The position numbers and the translations under genes were made by a program. A DNA stretch of 10,237 nt, from the NCBI GenBank assembly GCA_938004315.1, contig CALKWG010000057.1, forward strand, positions 1-10,237, written 5' to 3'. The DNA is from an uncultured Spirochaetaceae bacterium. Its GTDB lineage: Bacteria; Spirochaetota; Spirochaetia; Treponematales; UBA12059. Below are positions 6,322 to 10,237 of the stretch, piece after piece. Under the pieces are notes generated by a model. The model saw only the letters and a program-made list of their open reading frames with translations, did no database searches and was not told where the DNA came from. The stretch's first letter is position 1; the number at the start of each line of letters is the position of its first letter.

Positions 6322-6937
6322 GGGAGAGGAGGAGCTCCGGATATCGTTGGGCGCGGAGCGCGTCGATACCGTACGGCAGCCAGTAGGTCGGTAGGAACAT
6401 CGTATAGCGCTGCACGCCCGTCGGGATGATAGCCAAGGGCATACTGACGCCGCTCACCAGGCACATGAGCGAGCCGAGCCCGGCGAAGAGGCCGAAGGAC
6501 AGATTATAAGAGCGGAACAGGCTGTTCCAGGCCACCGAGAAGGCGACGCCCATCACGGCGAACGAGAGATAGAGCGGCGCGAGTAGGAGATAGGCCCGCG
6601 GTTCCAGGCGATGGACCAAGGCGCTCCCGGCTACGAACAGTCCGATCTGCAGGGCTAGAAGCATAAAATACGCCGAAAGATGGCCGGCCAGGTAACGGAA
6701 AATGCCGATCGGGCTCGCCGCGATCCTCGCGATCCGACCCTTCATCCTATCCTCGGCGATGGGCCTGGCTAGGAGGAAGGCCGTATAGAACATCAGCATG
6801 CCGTAAAGGTTGACGCCGAAGGGGAAGCTATAGTCGTTAGCCGGTATGAGAAGCAGGGGGAAAGGCAGAGCCAGGATGAGGATCAGGTTGACGCGTTGCC
6901 TGACGTTCTCTTTGAGGGCGAGGGAAAAGACGGTCAT
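6260..6937 (-). CDS. ABC-2 type transporter permease (second subunit)
   Basis: A 225-residue integral membrane protein with about six hydrophobic segments (for example LILILALPFPLLLI, GMLMFYTAFLLA, YFMLLALQIGLFVAG, LFAGLGSLMCLVSGVSMPLAII and a C-terminal AILWAYAAAFILAG). The cytoplasmic loop EDRMKGRIARIAASPIG after the second helix matches the ABC-2 pattern, where a short basic loop contacts the ATPase. It begins by an ATGA overlap with the preceding permease stop, with GGAGG eight bases upstream (plus 6946-6950). With the other permease and the ATPase it should form an exporter. It lacks the large extracytoplasmic domain of the longer ABC-2 exporters. The substrate cannot be told from sequence. 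Confidence 0.85.
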   Translation of the reverse strand: MTVFSLALKENVRQRVNLILILALPFPLLLIPANDYSFPFGVNLYGMLMFYTAFLLARPIAEDRMKGRIARIAASPIGIFRYLAGHLSAYFMLLALQIGLFVAGSALVHRLEPRAYLLLAPLYLSFAVMGVAFSVAWNSLFRSYNLSFGLFAGLGSLMCLVSGVSMPLAIIPTGVQRYTMFLPTYWLPYGIDALRAQRYPELLLSHAILWAYAAAFILAGTKRRL

Positions 6938-7665
6938 CGCGCTAGCCTCCGAATCAGGGATGGTAGGGCCAGGAAGAGCCCCAGGCTCAGGAGGGCGAGC
7001 GACCCGACGCCGACGGCTAGCTTGAAGGAGTTCCCTTCCATGGCGCCGAGTATGGCCGTATTCGCCAGGGCCATGGGGCCGAGGTACTCGCGTACGAACG
7101 AGAAGAAGCCGTTTTGCGGCAGGGGGAAATAGAGCCCCATCGCCATGGGGGCGACGGCGCCGTAGAAGGTCAGGATGCCGTTCGCGAGCTTCACCGACCC
7201 GGAGAGGATGAGGACCGCGGTTCCCAGGAGCTGGTTAAAGGCGGCCGACAGGGCGAAGATCGGTAGCGCGACGGCGATCGAGCCGAGCTCGGCCTTCAAG
7301 GCGAGCGACGCGAAGAGCAAGACGGCCAGGGTCTGGAGGAAGCTCACGATGAAGCCGACGACGATGGTCGAGCTGACGATCGCCCGGGGTTCGGCGGGGC
7401 TGGCCAGGAGCCTATCCTTCTTGGGCGACAAGAAATCGTCCCCGATGACCTCGAAGCTGACGGAGGCCCCGTAAATTTGGAACGTGAGCGCGAAGCCTAT
7501 CGTCAAGGCGCTTAAGAACGCGATGGGGTTCGCGCCTTGGCCGTAGCGGAATTGAGCGCCCGAGAATACGTAATTAAAGAAGGCGATGAGCAGCACCGGC
7601 ACCGCGATCAGGATGAGGTGCCCCGCCCAATCCCGCAGGCCACGCAGGAGGTGGAATTTGAACAT
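6934..7665 (-). CDS. ABC-2 type transporter permease (first subunit)
   Basis: A 243-residue membrane protein with about six predicted helices: LILIAVPVLLIAFF, FLSALTIGFALTFQIYG, IVVGFIVSFLQTLAVLLFASLAL, a Gly/Ala-rich pair around LGTAVLILSG and GAVAPMAMGLYF, and a C-terminal LALLSLGLFLALPSLI. The loop DDFLSPKKDRLLASPAEPRAI is typical of ABC-2 permeases (a basic RLLASP stretch before the third helix). The ATG is one base after the ATPase stop codon (TAG-C-ATG) and the 3' end overlaps the second permease by four bases, so the three transporter genes are translationally linked. There is no strong Shine-Dalgarno, only a G-rich stretch. It is distinct in sequence from the second permease, so the exporter is probably a heterodimer. 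Confidence 0.87.
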   Translation of the reverse strand: MFKFHLLRGLRDWAGHLILIAVPVLLIAFFNYVFSGAQFRYGQGANPIAFLSALTIGFALTFQIYGASVSFEVIGDDFLSPKKDRLLASPAEPRAIVSSTIVVGFIVSFLQTLAVLLFASLALKAELGSIAVALPIFALSAAFNQLLGTAVLILSGSVKLANGILTFYGAVAPMAMGLYFPLPQNGFFSFVREYLGPMALANTAILGAMEGNSFKLAVGVGSLALLSLGLFLALPSLIRRLAR

Positions 7666-7666
7666 G

Positions 7667-8599
7667 CTAGGCCCCGTCCCGCAGCTGCTTCCCCGTCAGG
7701 GTGAGGAAGACGTCCTCGAGGTCGGGCTGCTTGGAGTTGATATTGACGATGCCCTGGGGCGACAGGATCGGGATGATCTTCTCGAAGGCGCTGACGCCGC
7801 CGGGCACGACGATGTGGTAGCGGTTCTCCTCGATGACTACGTCCTTGAGCTCCGGTACCGCCAGGAGCTCTTGCCTGACCTTCTCGGCGGCTATACGCAC
7901 GTCGACCAGGATGTGCGAGTCGCCCTGGATGCGCGCGATGAGCTCGGGCAGCGTTCCGCTGGCGATCGTATGGCCCTGGTCCATGATATAGATCCGCGAG
8001 GCTACCGCCTCGACCTCGTCGATATAGTGCGAGGTGTAGATGACGCTCGCCCCGCCGGAGGCCAGGCTCTTGACGAACTCCAGGATGAAGTTGCGCGACT
8101 GCGGGTCGATGCCCACGGTCGGCTCGTCCATGATGATGAGCTCCGGTTCGTGCAAGAGCGAGCAGCCGATGTTGAGCCGGCGCTTCATGCCGCCCGAGAA
8201 GGTCTTGACCCGATCCCCGAGCCGCCCATTGAGGCCGATCAAGCCCGCGACCTCCTCGATCCTAGCCTCTAAACGCCTCCCGGCGAGACCGTAGAGGCTG
8301 CCGAAGAAACTAAGATTATCCCGGGCGCTCATATCCTCGTAGATCGTCAGCTCCTGGGTAACGTAGCCGATGCGGCGCTTGATGTCCTTGTCCCGGCCGT
8401 CCTGCCTCCGCCCGAATACGCTTATGGTACCGTCATCGACCGGCAAGAGCCCGACCAAGGCGCGTATGCTCGTCGTCTTGCCCGCGCCGTTCGGCCCGAG
8501 GAGGCCGACCACCTCGCCCTCTCCTACCTCTAGGTTGAAGCAATCCAAGGCGAGCTTTCCGTCGAAGCGCTTAATAAGTTCACGTATCTCTACGACCAT
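7667..8599 (-). CDS. ABC transporter ATP-binding protein (multidrug/ABC-2 exporter type)
   Basis: A 310-residue ATPase. Walker A GPNGAGKTT is at residues 35-43, the Q-loop at Gln82 (YVTQELTIYED), the signature FSGGM at 134-138, Walker B LIIMDEPTVGIDP with Asp158-Glu159, and the H-loop at His191 (YTSHYIDE). A C-terminal domain of about 80 residues ends in PDLEDVFLTLTGK, as in DrrA/CcmA/LnrL-type drug-exporter ATPases. The start is placed at Met 8597-8599, because AAGGAG lies six bases upstream (plus 8606-8611) and the fold begins at once. The longer frame, open up to 8695, would add 32 unrelated residues and run through the promoter. It is the first gene of the operon and powers the two permeases that follow. 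Length and layout resemble Bacillus LnrL, the linearmycin exporter ATPase, but substrate identity is not implied. Confidence 0.94.
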   Translation of the reverse strand: MVVEIRELIKRFDGKLALDCFNLEVGEGEVVGLLGPNGAGKTTSIRALVGLLPVDDGTISVFGRRQDGRDKDIKRRIGYVTQELTIYEDMSARDNLSFFGSLYGLAGRRLEARIEEVAGLIGLNGRLGDRVKTFSGGMKRRLNIGCSLLHEPELIIMDEPTVGIDPQSRNFILEFVKSLASGGASVIYTSHYIDEVEAVASRIYIMDQGHTIASGTLPELIARIQGDSHILVDVRIAAEKVRQELLAVPELKDVVIEENRYHIVVPGGVSAFEKIIPILSPQGIVNINSKQPDLEDVFLTLTGKQLRDGA

Positions 8600-8618
8600 T
8601 TCGTTCTCCTTGAGGGCG

Positions 8619-8627
8619 AATATACCA
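8619..8627 (-). promoter_or_regulatory. Extended -10 promoter of the ABC/two-component operon
   Basis: On the minus strand, TGG-TATATT (plus 8619-8627) gives an extended -10 with five of six consensus bases. No recognisable -35 box exists at 16-18 bases, which is usual for promoters that need an activator. Transcription would start near 8612, just before the Shine-Dalgarno, leaving a leader of about 13 bases. Confidence 0.5.
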
Positions 8628-8648
8628 GCCGGATCCCGCGCCTGATTA

Positions 8649-8662
8649 GTGACAAATGTCAC
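8649..8662. promoter_or_regulatory. Palindromic operator candidate, GTGACA-AA-TGTCAC
   Basis: A perfect inverted repeat with 6-bp arms and a 2-bp spacer, centred near -43 relative to the predicted operon start. NarL-family regulators are known to bind inverted repeats with a 2-bp centre (the 7-2-7 arrangement), and activators commonly sit near -41. The operon's own response regulator is therefore the likely ligand. This is inferred, not shown. Confidence 0.45.
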
Positions 8663-8740
8663 GATTTTCAGTTTACAACCCCAAAAACGATGCATTCTCC
8701 AGTAGCCGCCGCGCCCCGCCGCCTAAAACGCCCTATCATA

Positions 8741-8769
8741 TTGACATTTTCAGCTCCCTAAGATATGTT
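8741..8769 (+). promoter_or_regulatory. Promoter of tRNA-Asn
   Basis: Consensus TTGACA (8741-8746), a 17-base spacer and TATGTT (8764-8769, four of six). The start would be near 8776, about 12 bases before the mature tRNA. It diverges from the ABC operon promoter. Confidence 0.6.
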
Positions 8770-8787
8770 CTCACTCGCCGACAACAT

Positions 8788-8860
8788 TCCCCTGTAGCTC
8801 AGCTGGCAGAGCAAGTGGCTGTTAACCACTGGGTCCTTGGTTCGAATCCGAGCGGGGGAG
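8788..8860 (+). tRNA. tRNA-Asn (GTT anticodon)
   Basis: A complete 73-base cloverleaf. Acceptor TCCCCTG pairs with CGGGGGA (8853-8859) with one G-T pair, D stem GCTC/GAGC, anticodon stem AGTGG/CCACT around loop CTGTTAA with anticodon GTT at 8821-8823, five-base variable region, and T arm CTTGG/CCGAG around TTCGAAT. The discriminator is G8860. It is followed by CAAG, so the CCA end is not encoded. A terminator follows and an integrase gene lies 200 bases downstream in the same direction, so the 3' half may have served as an attachment site. Confidence 0.97.
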
Positions 8861-8862
8861 CA
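8836..8862 (+). other. Candidate attachment site (tRNA-Asn 3' end)
   Basis: Tyrosine integrases of genomic islands commonly recombine in the T arm and 3' end of a tRNA gene and lie just downstream of it, as seen here. The tRNA is intact, as expected when the island carries the matching 3' segment. The second copy would lie beyond the contig end, so the exact core cannot be set. Confidence 0.25.
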
Positions 8863-8870
8863 AGTTAAAT

Positions 8871-8924
8871 CCTTGTTTTACAAGGAAATGAACCCCTAGC
8901 AATCGCTAGGGGTTTGTTGTTTTT
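8871..8924 (+). terminator. Terminator downstream of tRNA-Asn
   Basis: A perfect 10-bp stem AACCCCTAGC/GCTAGGGGTT (8891-8900 and 8905-8914) with loop AATC is followed by TGTTGTTTTT. A smaller hairpin CCTTG/CAAGG (8871-8875 and 8881-8885) precedes it. This should end the tRNA transcript and insulate the integrase gene. Confidence 0.85.
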
Positions 8925-8929
8925 ACACC

Positions 8930-8951
8930 AACTGGGCGCAAACTGGGCGCA
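8930..8951 (+). repeat. Tandem 11-bp direct repeat, AACTGGGCGCA twice
   Basis: Two exact, adjacent copies (8930-8940 and 8941-8951), one helical turn apart, between the tRNA terminator and the integrase. The spacing and place fit arm-type integrase or excisionase binding sites. This is inference from position only. Confidence 0.55.
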
Positions 8952-8958
8952 CATCCAT

Positions 8959-9019
8959 AGGTGGTAAAAACGGTGAATGGGCTGTCTATCCCTCTTCTCC
9001 CTGCGCCGGCGTACCACCT
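8959..9019. repeat. 8-bp inverted repeat upstream of integrase
   Basis: AGGTGGTA (8959-8966) and TACCACCT (9012-9019) form a perfect inverted pair 45 bases apart, within the 200-base gap between tRNA and integrase. It could be a regulator or recombinase site. The length allows chance occurrence. A -10-like TATACT follows in the same gap (near 9037) without a convincing -35. Confidence 0.3.
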
Positions 9020-9061
9020 TACGACCTGGATGGCATATACTTGTGAAGAAGGGGATGCCGT

Positions 9062-10192
9062 ATGGGATCAAAAAAGAAGTATCCGGAACCGTACCGCCGG
9101 GAACATGGCAAAGTTTACTACTTCAGCTACACAGCGAAAGATGGTAAACGCCGCAAGAAATCCACCGGAGAAACAGCAAAAGAGAAAGCCCGCGAGTACA
9201 TCCGGGCCTTCATGGATAAACAGGCTGCAAAATCCTCCCCGTTGAGTTTTGCCGAATACGCCGCTCCCTACTACCTCCCAGAAACATGCCCCCACTTCAT
9301 CCGGTACCGGCAGGAAGGCAAAAGTATCGGCCTCAGTCATTCGAGTGCCTGCCGCAAGCGTCTGGAAAAACACGTCTTTACTGATGCTGCTTTTTCCAAT
9401 ACACCGGTGGCAGAACTCAAGCGGGGCGACCTCTTGGACTTGCGTGGCCGTATGATGAAGGCTGGTATCGGCGCCAATACCGTCAACAAGTGTATTTCAG
9501 CCATCAAAACCATACTCTCGGAAGCCTGTTTTCGCGGCGATATCGATTCCAATCCAGGTGCCCAGGTTGGCAATATCAAGTACGATAAAAGGGAGCGTGG
9601 CGTGCTGTCCCCGGAAGAGATTGGCCGCTTCCTGGCTTTCCTGACTGAACGCACTGAACGCCTGAAAAAAGAAGCCCTTGGAGCCGAGCCCATCAAACCA
9701 GGAGCCAGAACCTCCCGTAAATCCATGAATGCCCAATTGGCCTTACGCGATGAAGCCATGATTGCATTCCTTTTTTGCACCGGTGTCCGGGCAGGAGAAT
9801 TAAGGGCATTGCGTTGGTCTTCTGTTGATATGGAGAGTGGTCGCTGCCGAATAATTGAAGCCGACAAAGGGCTTGATGGTTTCGGCAAGCCAAAATGGAA
9901 CAAGACCCGGGATATCTATATAGGCTCACTCGTGCTTGAACGCTTGAAAGCCTGGAAACGCAGCCTTGGTAATATTGTCCCGGCTGAGCACTTTGTATTT
10001 GGAACTCAAGATGGCTTGCACTTGGGTTATGAGGGTCTGCATAATGTCTTGGAAAATCTCATCACCGAAGCACGTGAAACGGATATCCTACCGGATGACG
10101 AGCGCTGGATTTCCTGCCATGCTGCCCGGCATAGCTTGAACACCAACTTGCTGGCTGCCGGTGTTGCACCACTGCTGGTTCAGTCCTTCCTG
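9062..10192 (+). CDS. Tyrosine recombinase (phage/island integrase), 3'-truncated
   Basis: The frame starts at ATG 9062-9064, with AAGGGG seven bases upstream, and is open to the adapter junction, giving 377 genuine residues and no stop. The N-terminus (MGSKKKYPEPYRREHGKVYYFSYTAKDGKRRKK, split as M-G-S-K then a beta-rich arm-binding region) is followed by a SAM-like core-binding domain (about residues 65-190) and a catalytic domain. Catalytic residues seen: Arg243 in TGVRAGELRALRW, a likely Lys in the WNKTRDIYI hairpin, and His353-x-x-Arg356 in CHAARHSLNTNLLAAG. The expected LGH motif and the nucleophilic Tyr should follow LLVQSFL but are replaced by adapter, so their absence is technical. 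It should cut and join DNA at an attachment site, probably the neighbouring tRNA-Asn. The N-terminal style recalls integrases of spirochaetes, from memory only. Its base composition is lower in GC than the core. Confidence 0.93.
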
Positions 10193-10237
10193 AGATCGGA
10201 AGAGCGTCGTGTAGGGAAAGAGTGTAGATCTCGGTGG
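10193..10237. other. Illumina adapter contamination at contig end
   Basis: The last 45 bases begin AGATCGGAAGAGCGTCGTGT and continue as the reverse complement of the TruSeq universal adapter. They are not biological. In the integrase frame they translate to RSEERRVGKECRSRW, a peptide known from adapter-contaminated database entries. Confidence 0.98.

Noticed and set aside
8600..8695. N-terminal extension of the ABC ATPase to the upstream ATG at 8695
   Set aside because: The added 32 residues match no ABC domain, would place the promoter and palindrome inside coding sequence, and the ATG at 8599 has a well-spaced AAGGAG.
8656..8868. 70-residue plus-strand frame spanning the tRNA
   Set aside because: It reads through the operon promoter region and the tRNA-Asn gene; its C-terminal peptide is the usual false translation of a tRNA.
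9337..9903. 188-residue frame on the minus strand
   Set aside because: It is antisense to the integrase, whose catalytic residues and frame are clear.
1..10237. CRISPR arrays, rRNA genes or insertion sequences
   Set aside because: No regularly spaced direct repeats, no rRNA-like segments and no transposase were found on either strand.

Overview
The window looks like a bacterial, probably metagenome-derived, contig. The last 45 bases (10193-10237) are Illumina adapter, so the right edge is a sequencing or assembly end and not a biological one. A strongly GC-rich core (about 720-8790) is flanked by two pieces of different composition: an AT-rich caspase-like gene on the left and an integrase of intermediate composition on the right. 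The host phylum cannot be proved from the sequence. The integrase N-terminus and the overall gene style remind me of Spirochaetota, but this is a weak impression.

Layout. 1-696 (+): the C-terminal part of a caspase-like (peptidase C14) protein, cut at the window start. 697-920: no gene, but a dense cluster of GC-rich inverted repeats and a terminator. 921-2966 (-): M3 zinc metallopeptidase close to peptidyl-dipeptidase Dcp. 3110-3736 (-): unrecognised exported protein, perhaps a small outer-membrane barrel. 3841-4356 (-): Hsp20 small heat-shock protein with its own promoter and terminator. 4542-8599 (-): a compact five-gene operon, transcribed in the order ABC ATPase, ABC-2 permease, second ABC-2 permease, NarL/DesK-type sensor kinase, NarL/FixJ-type response regulator. 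8788-8860 (+): tRNA-Asn(GTT). 9062-10192 (+): tyrosine recombinase, truncated by the adapter.

How the genes work together. The five-gene operon reads as a self-regulated export or resistance module, like the Bacillus LnrLMN/LnrJK (linearmycin) and YvfRSTU arrangements. The kinase would sense a membrane or drug signal, and the regulator would activate the operon, possibly through the perfect palindrome GTGACA-AA-TGTCAC. That palindrome sits at about -43 of an extended -10 promoter with no good -35 box. The dcp-like gene and the exported-protein gene each have a good sigma-70-type promoter whose -10 box ends only 7-8 nt before the ATG, with no Shine-Dalgarno, so both transcripts may be leaderless. 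The tRNA-Asn followed by an integrase is the usual left end of a tRNA-integrated genomic island. Tandem and inverted repeats between the two could be recombinase or regulator binding sites.
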